Shown here in pieces: positions 45,934 through 59,836 of a DNA stretch of 64,000 nt. The notes beneath the pieces were generated by a model. That model was not told the origin of the DNA and made no database searches. It saw only the letters and a list, made by a program, of their open reading frames with translations. Both the position numbers and the translations under genes were made by a program. Position 1 is the first letter of the stretch, and each line of letters starts with the position of its first letter. The stretch spans positions 5,458,501 through 5,522,500 of the forward strand of contig CM034128.1 of assembly GCA_019914995.1 (NCBI GenBank). Reading direction: 5' to 3'. Source of the stretch: Acanthochlamys bracteata (lineage: Eukaryota; Streptophyta; Magnoliopsida; Pandanales; Velloziaceae).

Positions 45934-46239
45934 TGTAGCGAAGATTCTTGCTAAATGGAACGACATCAGCGACAACTTTTCCAAGGATAACAGCAGTGAA
46001 AGGAAGATGACTCCCCAAAGGCTCTCGGAAAGGCTGCATGCATGTCTGGATAAGGAGGCCCAGAGAATCGAAGCTGTACTTACCGTGGTGTGAGACGGCG
46101 AACTTGGGAAAAATGGGTGGCTGAGATCCGAAAGTCTAGTAGAGGTAGCCGGCTTTGGCTAGGTACGTTTGCTATTGCCCTGGAACTTCCGCTAACGATG
46201 TGCCATTTCCTGTCAATAGCTTGTGAGCAAGGCTCCTAA
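45934..46239 (+). pseudogene. DREB2-type AP2/ERF transcription factor, frameshifted
   Basis: The first frame gives VAKILAKWNDISDN, resembling the 'VAETLAKWKEYN' motif that precedes the AP2 domain in DREB2 proteins. A shift leads to GSRKGCM. Another shift, with a TAA in place of the usual Lys codon, leads to [20 protein letters not shown], then [19 protein letters not shown]. After that the AP2 helix region is altered ([10 protein letters not shown]) and the frame ends at 46239. DREB2 proteins bind DRE/CRT promoter elements under drought and heat. At least two frame changes, the G-to-E change in the conserved WGKWVAEIR motif and loss of the rest make it non-functional. No intact parent gene is in the window. 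Confidence 0.8.
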
Positions 46240-47379
46240 CTGCAAATAAGAGCGGGTCGGGCTTTGTTTATTTCTGTTTTGTAAGACTTTCTGTTTTATG
46301 TTTGTTTAGCTTGTGGGTGTGGGTTTATATATTTCTTATTCATTTTGCATGTAAAGTGAAGCTGCTGTCAGTTCAAGTGAACTAGTATCTGTTAGTTTTG
46401 GACTAGTGTATTTAACATTTTGTGAATTTGTTATATATCAGGACTATTATATACTATTTCCCATCTTTTGGGAATATTCTTTCGCTTACAATTTATATTT
46501 TCAGTTTATAGAGACTTGCTTCAAACTACTAGTTTCTCTCTGTAATTTTCAGTTTTTGACGAAACATTGTGATGCCTTTCCTAGTTGTTTTCCTTGCATT
46601 GTCCTCGAACAGTCCAGCAGTTGTCCTAACAGAAATTTAGAACATACTATTCAAATTCTATAATACTACAATATTATAAATATTATGAAAGTATTTATAA
46701 AATTATTATGTCATAAAAAAGTTAAATTTAATAAGTAAATAATATATACAAAATTCAAAAATTTAATAATATATAATTATTATATACTCAAGAGTATTTT
46801 AAATCATTATATATATTTTTAATAAAATAAGTATGTTTAGTCAAATATTTTCTTCAGCTTTAAGCATCAATATCACTAAATTTATTCGAACAGTTTTAAA
46901 AAAAAAAAGCTTTTTCGGTGAAGTTCCAAGGCTGTTTAAAACACCATAAAACAACTTTACCTTGCTAAAAAATATGAGGGCACCGAATGGGCCCATGAAT
47001 CCTCACAAGATTCGAACAGAAACGGCTTTTCAACAAAAGATTTCTGTAAACGAATAGAACAGCTTCTTTTTATTGAGATATCAAAAAGTATATCTACAAT
47101 CTGCAGTGTTTTCTGACAAGTAAATGGGTAATAATCAGAAACCAGTGCTCCTGGAAAAAAAAAAAAAAGAATAGAAGTAACTATAGTTCAAAAATATTTA
47201 CAACAATCAAATTTAAAATTGAATAGACATCCAATAAGAACAACGTCAGCTCCAAGGCGCTGCATTCCCAACAATCTCCACAAGCTATCTATACAAGGTA
47301 GATGGTGCATCACCCATCAAAAGCACCATACCACCCCTAAGATGTGCAAAAGCACAGAGGTCAATGGGGATGAGGAACA
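46240..47379. other. Intergenic, 3' side of the At4g29790-like gene
   Basis: No supported gene. The open frame at 46406-46663 encodes no recognisable protein. The 3' UTR of the gene ending at 47380 lies on the right. Confidence 0.4.
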
Positions 47380-50300
47380 TTAAATCATCATGTTGAGTTC
47401 TGAAAGGTCGTCCATTGGAATTTCAAGGCCCATAAAGTCCTGGTCTAGCAATGCATCCTCATCAACTGCATCCAACCATGAACATAAATCCTGACCTTGC
47501 CCACCAAAGTCCCCAACATCCCCTTCTGGGAGCTGCAATCCTGAAAAGTCAATGGGCTCTGCATCATTTGGCAAACCTTCGCCTCCAGAATTTGAAGGCA
47601 AGGATGACCCATCTCTTGCTTTCCCATTGCCTCCTTGTGAATTAGGTGTTGAAGCCAGAACTATGCCCTCCTCTGCAGCTCTACCAACAAAGCTGCTAAC
47701 TGAAGCTGACAGATTTGTTGTTTTCTGCTTGAGCTTTGATTTATTTTTCCTCTCACCCTTAGGGTTTGGAGTAGGTTGTCGACCAACTTTCACTGTAGAA
47801 CCCCTGTGTCCAGCGTCTCTTCCTATCCCTTTACTATCCCTATCTCTCTCACTTCTTTTTCCTTTTGCATTACTTGTGAAAGCAGTGATAGTACCTGATG
47901 GGGTTCTCAAGCCCCCAGAAGCAACAGCAACGACATCATCAAGTAACAACTCTCTTTTCTTCACTTTATGTGACCATGGCTCCTCTTTTGTGCATGCGTT
48001 GTCTGGTATAGAACCAAAAAATACAAAAATAAAAAACCAACACATCCTTACAGGCTATGGCACTTTGAAACAGATAATTTAGAGAACAAGAATAACTGGC
48101 TACAAACCAAAATTCAGGTCATTAAATGCAGTTGAAATTGACCCTTACCGTAACTCGAAGTTGCACATGCACTGACATCAGTAAGCTTGCTATTGTTAGC
48201 TAATTGTCTACACTCCGCATCAATTCTTTGATTAGGTATAGAGCAGAATATATCCTTGAAAACTGGTTCATTAAAGCAGCTAATCCCCGTTTGCTCAAAC
48301 TTACGACACCTTGCTAATGTTCTCTTCACAAAGGCTTGAGTAGCGTGCCTAATACTTTTGTTAACAGTTTTACTGACAGAAGCATTTGGTCCCCGGAAAG
48401 CCTGTTAAAGAGGAAGGAATCACTGCTCAGTTAAAAGAATTCCTGACACTGCGACTTGAATTGCCAATTATAGCAAGTACTTACAAATAGGAAAAAAATA
48501 AGAAGCGCTTTCCCATTTCCTTACTAAGTTAAAAAAAACTTACCATGTACTTTTCATAAGCAGTTCCAACAAGTTTGTCCATGGCACAACGCTCCAGTTC
48601 CCTGCAAGTATGGAGGAACTCTCAGACAACATAAAGTGTATATATACACGACATGAAAGATATGCGCTGGCAGTAACTGTGTGGGAGCAAGATCAACTAG
48701 CACAACAAATACTTTTACCAATAATTACCTCTCTTGAGATTCCTTTGCCTCCATGACCACCTTCTCTAATTGCATCAGCATGCCTTTCTTCTCCATAACC
48801 TGTTGTCAAAATTAAAATAAGGGAAGCTTGCAAGTATAATAGCATCTGAAGCCATAGATTAAGGCCAAAGGCTCCCACTCAGAAACCCGATCAGACCACT
48901 GGGAAAAAACAGGCCCTCCACTTTTCGGAATGGTTATGTTCATGCCTAAAGATAGTGTTAATCTAAGGGCTTACAGCCACATTGGTCCTAGAATTTTGGT
49001 GCGACAATATGTTCACAACAGTGAGCTTCATGGATATCCTCTGTAACTACTTATGGGAATAACATAAAATGTGAACTTTGTTACTGAGAGGTATACCAAT
49101 ATTATACTATCTATTTATTTGTTCAAAAAATGTAAACATCAACAATAATAACTACACAAAAAAAAGTACCTGCTGACTAAGCTTTCCTTCCAATGCTTGA
49201 ACGCTCACTGTGATATCTTCATCATCACTTTGTGCTAGGTCAGGCTGAAAGGAAAAGTAACTTATAAAACCAAAACAAAATTACATAAATTGCACTAGAA
49301 GAAAGAAAACAGGAAACAAACAACAAAAGAAAATCTCCTTAATTTTCCACATGTGGAAACAACTGACAAACTACCAAAAGGAAGCCTCAAGCAATACACT
49401 AAATCTGGTATTGCAACCGAAACTATTACAGCTGTGAGACAGAAATTGCAAAGACAAACTTAGAAAACCTACCACAGGTTCAGGATAAAGGCCAATTTCA
49501 CTTAGCTCCAACAGAATCCTGATATCAATGGACATATCACCATACTGAACTTCAGTGCAGCCAGTGCTGGATCTCATAGATTGACTTGGAAGTATATCAT
49601 TTAAAATAAGCTCCAAGTGTGAGTCTCTAGTCAGCTCCACTGACCCATTATGACTTCCCAATATTGGATCCAGGATATTAGGATGACTATGATAACCATC
49701 TTTCTGAATACTATAGCCAGTAGTAGCACTTCCCTCAATACTTTGAGAATGAGTCCAAAATTTTGAATCTACACCCTTTGTTCCCAGTTCTTCCTTAAAC
49801 TCTGACCATCTGCAAAATGCATAATCATGTGAACGCTCTTCTCCTTTGTTGGTATCAAAGTAAACATTCTCCATATCATCGTCGTCAATTATAGCTGAAA
49901 GAAGTGCTTGGCAAACAGAAAAACCGGTTTGAGAACCGATCCCTTGAAGTTGCTCAGAGAAAGCTCCATTGTCCTTTCCTTGATCATTGCACAATATGTC
50001 TGCTGCACAGTGACCGCAGCTAATCCCGGATGAAAAAGCACTGACATCTTCTTTGTTTGGGAGTGATGGAGTTGACAATGGAGAAGCATATCGTAGACCA
50101 TCCTGTAAGAAAAATGAAAAATACCATTCAAAAAACAATAAGGTAAACATAAGTTGCAGACTAAAACAACAATTCTCATATTATGGTGCATTTGGTTCAG
50201 CTTACCAAAAAAGCAGCTTTTCAATTTTCCATTTTACATTTTTCAATACACATTTTATAAGATCTAAAAAATTTATCAAGAATTTAGAAAGTGTGGAAAA

Positions 50301-52117
50301 ACTCTACATAGTGAGATCTTTTTATTGCATATTTTTATTATTTTTTTGAGGTAAAAAAAGTAGAGCTTGTTTCTCAAAAAAGACAAAAATACCCTCAATT
50401 CTAGAAAAGCTCCATTTCAAAAGCACTCCCAAACGCCCCCATAATAATAAAGAAAGATATCGAGTAGATAGAAGCATATAGCTCAATGAAACATATGTTG
50501 ACCATAACATGAAACTATCTCAAAGAGAAGCTTGTAAGCCATACACAAGTTATAAGAGATTACAGCGGGTACATACATTTCGACCATCTTCTCCACGAAT
50601 ATCACTATATTCAGCACAAGCATTAGAGCTTATCTGTTGGTTGGGAGAAGAAAGAATCAATCAGTTATAACAAACAAGGTAATTAGAGAACTTTCCAAGA
50701 ATTCTTTTGAACAAATTAATACCTCTTGCTTCAAGAACGCTACATCATCTTCTGATATAAAAGAAAAGATAGGCTCCATTTGACTCCAAAATGAGCCAGT
50801 GCAAGCATTCACTAAGAAGCAACACAAAAGTTGTTGCCATGGTAAGAGATCTTACTAGAAGATGCATAAAAGGCAGATAATCATTGGTATCACTTACTTG
50901 TCCAGATAGCAGCATTTGCTGCTGCCAGAAGCTCTTCATGATCATTATATGAGTCTCCTTCCAAGTTAGAAATTTACATTATTAGCAATAAGAAACACTT
51001 CATATACAGATAATAAGACTGTAAAATAGGAGGTTATAGGTCAGCGGATACATTAACACACCAGTAATATCCAGGCTGGAATTGATCATCGAATGCCTTG
51101 GGCGTGTATATGCCCTCCGCTCGGACAATTTCTTAGTCAGTGGACGACCTTGTTTGCTGAGACAAAGGTTCAATGCATTACACACACACACACAAAGTAG
51201 TTTCTCTAATTAAACAACTTTGTTGCAGGACTAATTTCCCTTATATGAGCCATTTCATTACCTCTCCAATTTCTCTAAAGCCCTTGTCGTTCTCATTTGT
51301 TTCGTCGTTGTAGTATACTCGACCTTCTCAAATCCAGAGGAGATGTTTGGTCTTGTAGGAATAAGACCACGTCCGGACCTACCTTGTCTTCGGATACCAT
51401 CACTGAGATGTTCATCAACAGCCAACTTTGTTTTCTTTGGGTGTGATACGACAACTGCAGCTTTCTGGATACTTTGGCTGCCTTTTTCTTCTATCTCGCT
51501 GCATTTCTTAATTTTACTATTGGACTTGCTTTCTAAAATGCCTGAATCATCACTTTCTGATAGTCCTGATGCTGGTGCATGCTCGCCCTTAAGTTGTTGA
51601 GAGGCATTAGAAGACAGACGTTTAGTGACCCCCAACCCATCTTCATTGGATATACTCTCAATTACATCCGATGCTTGGTACTCATCACTACTAGAAATGA
51701 AGAGGGACATGTTTGATCTTCTAGCAACACGTGAGATTTTCTGAGGCCTTTGCTCACCCCATTGCACAGGTGGTGATGCTGACCGTGTGGATGTTCCACG
51801 TTTACGGTTGGTAGACCCATTTATACCACTTGCCTTTTCTATAGATTGAGGGAACTCGGTGTCATCGGAATTCGCTAATGCTCGGTGAATGTTCTGCGCC
51901 GCCTTAGATAGGGAACCAGAATTTGATCTCGGACCTCTTGCTGATGGGTTCAGCTTAGACGTTGGACTAGCAGCAGAACTATCCTCACGACCATTCAGCC
52001 TAAACATAATTGATGGACGGGCAGCATTAGACATACATGGAGTGGCATAGAGTAAAGGGTAATTTGTACGAATGACAGAAAACATAAATCGTATAGAGAT
52101 AAGGGTGTGCATGGTTG

Positions 52118-52173
<56 letters not shown>

Positions 52174-55095
52174 TGCTTATGCCACGATGTTCTCTAAGTA
52201 GTATTCCAAAACTTAATGAAAGATTCTTACTTGTTAGCAGTCCTCTGACAGCACCCATCCTTATCTAAAGTAACAAGACGTCCGTCCTTTCTATCCCCAA
52301 AAGCTGAAGCATTCTCTTGGTCACTTCTTGGCGGGGGACGCGTCATGGAATGCTGAGAAGATGTGTCAAGACCTCCTGTACCAGTGAGTCCAGTCCTGCC
52401 AAACAAAATATTGGTTTTATTTAGATATTCACTATCTTCAGTCACCATTTCCTTAAAAACAACCAACTCTGTGAGTAGTTTTACTTGTACCTCCTTTTAT
52501 ATCTATATAGTGAAAAGTGGAAATTGTGAAGACTTTCCGGATTAGTTCAGTAGGTTAAAACATCAATAAGCAATTGAAAAAAGTTAGCTGAAGGAAGTTT
52601 TTGTTTAGGGAGAAACTTACACAAACTAGGTGGAGTATTTATAATACCAAATATGCCTTTTATAACACCATCCCAGAAAGAAAACCTTAACTTTTTCCCA
52701 TAATAGCATTTTCCATATTACTATTAGCAATTGCTTTTATTGAGAGGAAATAAATTTATCTTCCTTGGACTGCTAAATAGAAAAAGTATGGCATAACAGG
52801 TAAAAGTTGTATATCCACCCAAAAGAATACATATTTCCTGAAGTGACTGATCAACAATCCACTAAAACTCTTAAAACATTATAATGCATCTCCTTCAACC
52901 TAACAGCCATAGGAACCATTGAACCATTTTGGTTACATCCTAACATACAAGACTAGCTTGAAAACATTGATAGGAACTTTTGCTTAATTGAAAGAGGTCG
53001 GGAGCACTGACTTGAGACAATCATCATCAAGTAGATCAGAAGTGTTAAAGTAACGACATCAAACCTGCTGCCATGTATCACATTATTAATACGTGGTCGA
53101 TGGTCAGAAAAGAGCTTTTGCTGGATTCCTCGTCTAGGGTCCCTTTCCCCATCAAGAGTTTTAGCCACTGCTGTACTTACAGAAACATCTGTCTTTAATA
53201 CAGAACGCTTCTTTTTCATATTAGGCTTCTCCCATCCATCAACAGTAGATGATAGTGGTCGAGCTTTTTCTTCAGGAATTGTCGTGCAACCATTAGAAGT
53301 CTTGTATGCATCTTTATCCCTATCTCCAAGCACAGTCGGCCTGGTAATGCTAGTACCCCTTGCATCCATCTAAAAAATGAAAAGGTACTTGGATGAAATA
53401 CATCATTATTTGAACCCTTACCAAATTAAATCAAAATAAAACTGTCTAGTAGCAAACAATATCATATCTCGCGATAAAAGAAAGGGTGAGGCATTCAATT
53501 GTTGTTATAACGTCAACCACTCATTTATAGAAAACCACTATATGGAGATTCTAAGGAACATGGAAGACAAACATACTATCTCACCTACTACTCTTATGTT
53601 GATGATGACTAATATTATTCATGAGAAGAAATGATCGGATGTTTCACTGGTGTTTAGTACAAAGGCAAACAATGCATAAAGATGCTAATGAGAAGAACAA
53701 ACAGATCACAAGAAATACATCCATGAGGAAGAAATCACAAGCACGAGGATGAGTAGCAAAATACCACCCAAATAGAATAAGCAGTCAGAGGAGAAATCTA
53801 GACGAGTTTATCAACAATAATGGCCAACATAAATCTAAAGACAATCAAATAGCAATTTGTCGCATACAGCAAGTCCAACACAGTTCCGTAGTCTAAAAGC
53901 ATATCTTAAGACTAACAGAAATACAACCATTCACTGTGATACTACAATAAGAATGTGCAGTCATATATCAATGGAGAAACAACTCAATTAAGCATAAAAT
54001 TTGTTCCAGACATACTGCAGGAAAAAGTCTATCTCTAGAACAAAAGAAATTTATCTGAGGAACTAGCTGATATACTTAATAATAACATAATTAGGCAAAT
54101 GAAGAAACGGAATGCAAATAACGAAGCTTGGAGAAGGTTGACCAAAAGTTTTGAGGTACAAACCCTTCCTTCAGCCATCGAAGATCTAATCCTTCTATTT
54201 GGTACAGCAACCTTTGCCCTTTCTTCCAATCTCTGAGATGCTGGCTCAGAGCTATTCGAAGAAAGAAGACTTTGATATCCACCTTTTGGAGCACTTGGTC
54301 CAACCAACAATGCATTAGACCGCTCTGCTGATGCACCATCAACTCTAGAACGCTTCTTTGATGTGGTGTGGGCGCATCTATCAATTCTTGATGCTGCTTC
54401 ACCAAAGGCTTTAGCTCGATCCCTGTCAATGTCAAGCATAATATACAAATTACAGGTCCGGTCTACCAAGAATAGCGCAAACTAAGAGGGAAGACAGTTC
54501 TGAAAGCATATGTTTCATCAAAAGAATGATTCAGATATTTGATTAATATATGAATGGATGATATAGAATATATAACTACGGAGAATTTGCTATGTCAAAA
54601 CAAAGAAATATAAATACACAGAAAAATGTATTAGCAGTACACTGTCGCCTCAGTTACTTCTACTTAAAACTAGTAGAACTCTTGTGACCAAGACATAGAC
54701 CTTGCTTTAATAGAACCCTCAAGGATGTTGCTCTTTATACGTTTGACTTCCTCTGCAGAGGAAGGTGTCAAGCCTTTCGCTCCACTTGCGACTGACGACT
54801 CTTCAGAGGATAAGCCAAGAGCAGAAGTTATTGTCCTCTTCATCTCTACTGCCTTGGGGAACTTCTGATCTACAACAGGTTTTAAATCAGATACAAGGGA
54901 CTGAAACAGATTCCTTGAGTCGCCCCCTGACTTTGGCATACTTGATAGAGAGCTCAAGAAACGGTTCTCTGAGACCTCACGAAAACTCCCAGATCGTTCC
55001 ATGAATGCAGCTCCATATGATCCACGTTGCCCATTTGAGTAGGCAGGCCCATCAGGGCTACAAGATGAGATATCATATTTGCTTGTTGTGGCCAT
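47380..55095 (-). CDS. Large low-complexity protein, At4g29790/At2g19390-like
   Basis: Fifteen coding exons join in phase to 1290 aa: 55095-54701, 54422-54164, 53369-53065, 52395-52231, 51999-51262, 51156-51062, 50958-50899, 50811-50723, 50633-50577, 50102-49473, 49244-49170, 48799-48729, 48601-48544, 48401-48149, 48002-47380. The protein starts MATTSKYDISSCSPDGPAYS. Its N-terminal half is Ser/Arg/Lys-rich and disordered, with basic patches such as TSKKRSRVD and NMKKKRSV. Conserved stretches are KQGRPLTKKLSERRAYTRPR, HEELLAAANAAIWT, GSFWSQMEPIFSFISEDD, a short coiled-coil region (EGKLSQQVMEKKGMLMQLEK), and an acidic C-terminus (LCSWLDAVDEDALLDQDFMG). Annotations elsewhere call relatives SRRM2-like; no function is established. 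Nuclear location is inferred from the basic motifs. A 5' UTR intron (55838-55193) is likely. Confidence 0.88.
50184..50440. mobile_element. ~255-bp TIR MITE in an intron
   Basis: Left GGTGCATTTGGTTCAGCTT and right AAAAGCACTCCCAAACGCCCCC are imperfect inverted ends of the family seen at 13612-13846. It lies in the intron between the exons at 50633-50577 and 50102-49473. Confidence 0.6.
52118..52171. repeat. (TA)n(GA)n compound microsatellite
   Basis: About 25 bases of TA repeat run directly into about 28 bases of GA repeat. It lies in the intron between the fourth and fifth coding exons of the large minus-strand gene. Confidence 0.9.
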
Positions 55096-57157
55096 TATTT
55101 TCCCTTAAACAATCTTCACATTCTCGTCAATTAGATATATTGTCATATCATAAATGCTCAAATTTGGAACTTGAGATTGAACAAAGGGACACCTGCAATA
55201 GATTAACATTGTAAACAACAGACAGATATTACTAGACATAATAAATGCATCCAACATAAAAGCATGAGATTTCATTCCCAATATCAAACAACGAATAGAA
55301 CACTGCTAACATAACTTAATTCTCATCAGATTATCCAGATCATTGAAGCTTCATTTACCAAAATTAACTCATTACACAACCTCTCAGCTTCCAAAGTAAC
55401 AAAACCAGTAATAAAATTACAGCAACAGACACTTTATTACGTAAATTAACTAACTAAACAGCTCCTAAGCTAGCTACCAACAAAACATAAACAGAACAAC
55501 AAAAGAACTGAAAATAATCATGATCGCTAATAGAAATAACAAATCACACAATTTCTCAGCTAACAAATCGAGCTGAACCTATGTATCCTAGAACATAATT
55601 AAGCGCATGAACCATCAAGCAGAGTTTAATTTACATGCATTAGAATAACTACAATTACCAATTTAATCGAAAAGTTTCTCCAAATTTTCCAAAATAATAT
55701 ACTTCGGGCTAGCAATAGGATCAACACGAAACATCACGTAGAAACAAATTAAAATAAGAAATTGAAGAAGAAAGTAACCTTGATCGAAGAAATAGGTTTC
55801 TGAACTTCAATAAATTAAGAGGTGGAAATTGTTGTTACCTTGCGCGATCGAAAGAAGAAAGAGAGAAGACAGAAGACGGATGTCAGAAATAATAATAAAG
55901 TAGAAACTAGAATTCTTTTAAAGTATTTTTGGAGTCCGCACGAAATTAAATGGTAACAAAAAAGTTTAGCGAGAGAGAGGAAAATTTTTGGAATTTGTTT
56001 GTTATAAATTATAATTACCGGGACTAATTGCAAAATTGCAGATACGCCCTTGAGGGCTGTTTATTGTGATTTGGGTTTTGCTTTAACAGTTAAGGTCCAG
56101 CCACTACTTGAACTCTGGCTATGGCGGTTTAACAGTTAAGGTCCAGGAGGCAATATTTAATGACTTATTGCACATAACACGGTGGACGTTCGGCAGTGTT
56201 GAGAATAAAAAATATATTTAAGTAAAATATATTAATTTTTTATTTTTACTTTTTTAATAAAAATTAACAACTATATATATATATATATAGCATTTAAGTT
56301 TTCATATATTTTAAATTTTAAAAAACCTATAGAATATTATAAAAAATTTTGAAAAATATCAGGTATGTTTTAATTAAAAATAATTAATAAACTAAGTCAA
56401 ATGTCCCCATATAAAAAAGTCTCTAAATTGCATGCAACAAAATTCAGAATGTATTATGTATGATGATGTAGACTGAAGCAGTGTGATAAATTTTTATGCC
56501 AAATATAGATAGATAACTAAGTATGATGTATTACATGAATCTGTTAAACTAAGGCCACATTTGGGTGAACTAAACGAAACTTTTATTAAAATAAACAGTT
56601 TATTTCAGCTTATCAAAGTTTAGGCTTATTTTAAAAACAACTTATTTTGAAACAAAATACTTATTTCAAAAGGATGTTTCATAGGAAAAGTTAATTTCTA
56701 AAACAAGCTCAAAATGATGGTTGAGTGAATAAGGGGTCCTTTGGGAGTCCATTTTAGGTGCTTCTCGCAAATGCACTCTCTCAATACAGTCTAAAAAATA
56801 ATTTTCTTTAGCTCTATAACCTTTTCTAAAAATTTAAACCACAAAAAGTATATATTATAGAGTTCAAACTTTTTTTACTTTTTTCTTTTTCTTTTCTTCT
56901 TTTTCTTCCTCTTCTTTGTACTTTCAATAATAGTTAGTACGTATAATGCATTTTTAAGATCGTCTATATAAGATTTTGATTAAATTATAACACAAAATAT
57001 ACTTCGATGTCTATTTATATCTTCGTTAAAAAAGATACTATATCAAGTAAAATCTGCTATCAAAAACCTTTTTGAAGAGATAAAAAAATAAGCATAAAAT
57101 AAATATTTACTATCTTTAATTATTCTTATTTGACACTTTTTGATTAAAATTTTTGAA
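55096..57157. other. 5' UTR intron, promoter and intergenic DNA
   Basis: On the minus strand, GCAAG|GTAACA at 55839/55838 and TTGCAG|GTGTC at 55193/55192 define a probable 645-bp 5' UTR intron of the large gene. Its promoter should lie right of about 55870. A direct repeat of 'GGTTTAACAGTTAAGGTCCAG'-like sequence occurs at about 56080-56100 and 56125-56145. No gene is seen beyond. Confidence 0.5.
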
Positions 57158-57600
57158 AGAGACTTAGATAGCCCCAATACAATCTCCATCGTCGATATAA
57201 CATATATAATTTAGATACACACTGATAAATTTCAGCTTAATCATACAATAAATTGAACTCTATTAATTCTCTTCACCAAAATGACCGTCAGAAAGTAACG
57301 ATGATTGAATTTTTTATCCAAACAAAATTTGAATAATGATCCTTCTCCTAAAACAATTCAAATCAGACCATTCTACGGTCATCCTTATTTAAAGAATAGT
57401 CCTGTTCGAGTACTTCTCGAAAAAAATTTATTATTAGACTTATTTTCTAATAATGATCATTACTTGATACTTTTAGACTAAACAATTTAAAAAGAGCTTA
57501 GAGATCTCCAAAATTTGTCTTTATCGTTGGATAAAAAAAATTATGAATTACACACTAATAAATTTTTCTTTCAAACAAACTAATCAATATCCATTACTTT
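57158..57600. mobile_element. Degenerate arms of the palindromic MITE family
   Basis: Two left-arm-like stretches in the same orientation, CAATCTCCATCGTCGATATAAC (57179 on) and GTCTTTATCGTTGGATAAAA (57512 on), each continue into ACACACTGATAAATTT-like sequence. They look like old copies of the family found intact at 6115-6508. Right arms are hard to trace. Confidence 0.45.
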
Positions 57601-59131
57601 TGAATGATGACAGTTAGAAATAAGGATGGCTAGAGAATGACATAGTTCGAACTTTTCGAATAAGTATCCTTATTTGACAAATTTTGAAGTAGAGCAATCT
57701 TCAACCTCATAATAATAATGGTCGAATAATTATCCTTCTTCAAAAAAAAAAGTTGAATAATCATAATAATAATAATAGTTGGAAAATTGTCTTTATTCGA
57801 CTTCTTTTCAAAACTGAAGAAAAGGGTATGCTATTATTGTTTTTTCTGTTACTGCTGTTATTTGTTTGTGTTAGGTTTTTCTGTAAGATTAATTCAAGAG
57901 GGGAGGGGTGAATTGAGTTAGTCAATAAAAATTTTCGTCAAGTTTAGTTATCCTACTGGCAGCAATCTTACAGCCGGCTGTGTCAATGCTGTGACATACA
58001 GACAGAGAGAGTTAGAATGTTTACTGACATAAGTGACAAGGAGTAGTACTCAGGGTATTTAACGTGCTTCGGTAAAATCCTTTTGCCTACATCCACGGTC
58101 GCTCTATCACTAGAGCCAAAGCTTCACTAAACCTTTAATAAGCTACAAATACACCTAGAGCAAAGTGCTTCACCAAGCACACTTACTCTACCGGATTTCT
58201 TCGCCAAGACAACCTCTAACAACCTACTGGACACGCCTGTTCCCCTAGCTGATTTGCTAGCTCTATTACAAGGTCTAAGAGCTTACACCAAGCTCTACCT
58301 GAGCTTCCTTTACTGGTGCCTAGAGTACCACCTTTATAATGTCAGTAAGAGGTTACAAGAAAATAAACCAAGATTGAGCACAGGATCTATCTCATGAATG
58401 TTAAGTGTTTATGATGTGATTCAGATGAGATGATCGGAGAGGTTGCTGAGAGAAATTTCTTCAGTATGATTGGCAGCAAGATTTGTTTGTGAGGAGTAGT
58501 AGAGTTCATGACCAGCAGCAGGATATTTTTGTGTAGAGTGGTAGAGTTCTTGTATATCTCTGTTTTGTTTGGGTTCTCTCTAGTTCTGTTTTCTTATGTT
58601 CTCTCTCACTTTTCTTCGCTGCTGTGACTCCCTTCTTATAGAGTTTCTTCCCTGTGCAGGAGCCGTTGAGGAACGTTGCTGTTGGCGCTCTCTTTCATAG
58701 GTGGTTCTTCACGTCAGATAAGAGTCGGTTTTATCCAGTGGTTAATCAACCGCTTCCAAGCTTCTTTCGGCTGTCTTTGTGCAAGGTCTTTGTTACATTA
58801 AATGCGTTGTAAAAGTTTGAATTTGCTGCCAACGGTTGAAAGCTTAATTTAGCTAAGCTTCTGTCTGAGACTCGGTAAGCTGATGAGTTGATATGGCTTA
58901 TCCATAATAAATGCAATGCAGGTTGACTGCTTGACTTGAACAAAGACTTTGACTTGTGTAATGTGCTTTTTTCTCTTGATTATTGAGCTTTCCTTTTCTG
59001 TGAAAAGCTCTTGTAGATCTTCTGTTTGAAGTGCTTCAGTCCGTTGTGAGTGCAGGTGATTTTTGAAGCAAGGAAAATTTCGTTGCCGTTGAACACAATG
59101 GTCTGTTTCGAAACAGAGAAGTCTTCTTATG

Positions 59132-59281
59132 CTTCAGTAGTATAACAGCTGACTGTAATGTGGCTGTGGCATCCTCTGTCCCATATGCTGTCCTCTGTCC
59201 CGCTTCAGTAGTTAAGCAGCTGACTGTGATGTAGCTGTGGCATCCTCTGTCCCGCTTCAGTAGTCGAGCAGCTGACTGTGA
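59132..59281. repeat. Three-copy minisatellite inside the solo LTR
   Basis: CTTCAGTAGT..A.CAGCTGACTGT starts at 59132, 59203 and 59255. The first two are followed by GGCTGTGGCATCCTCTGTCC-type sequence. Each unit includes PvuII-like CAGCTG. Confidence 0.8.
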
Positions 59282-59836
59282 TAGTAATAAGATAATAGAT
59301 TTGTTGAATGATATCACGTTGTAATTAAATTCGTGATTTCTTCTGGAGGAAAATCGAAATCTGCATGTTGAAGCATTTCTGCATTATCAGCAAGACATGA
59401 TTCTGATGATGCTTTGCACTATGTTCTTTGTCTTCTCTTGTTGTGATTTTTCATGATTCTTGATATGAACTTGTAGCTGATATGTTCCTCAATAAGTTCT
59501 CAAGATTTTGCTTCAAATGGATGACGAATTCTTGATTGAATTACATCTGAAAAGTTGTTTCATCAATGACCGATTCTGCTTTCTGTTTACTGAATTTTCA
59601 TCTATCATTCCACTATTTTTTCAAGTTTATATTGATCATCATTTGATGTGCTATTCGGTCAATCTTATAGTGTGCATGTTGGCCTGTCTCTGATGAAAAG
59701 TTGAAGTTCAAATAGAATCGGCATCATGCTTGAAATTCTTTCTGAAGTGTGAATGATTATCACGATTTTCTGATTATTCTCTGTCCAACGAGCAGCAGCG
59801 AAATAGCAGCGAAGTAACCGGCTATTGAGTCCTCTG

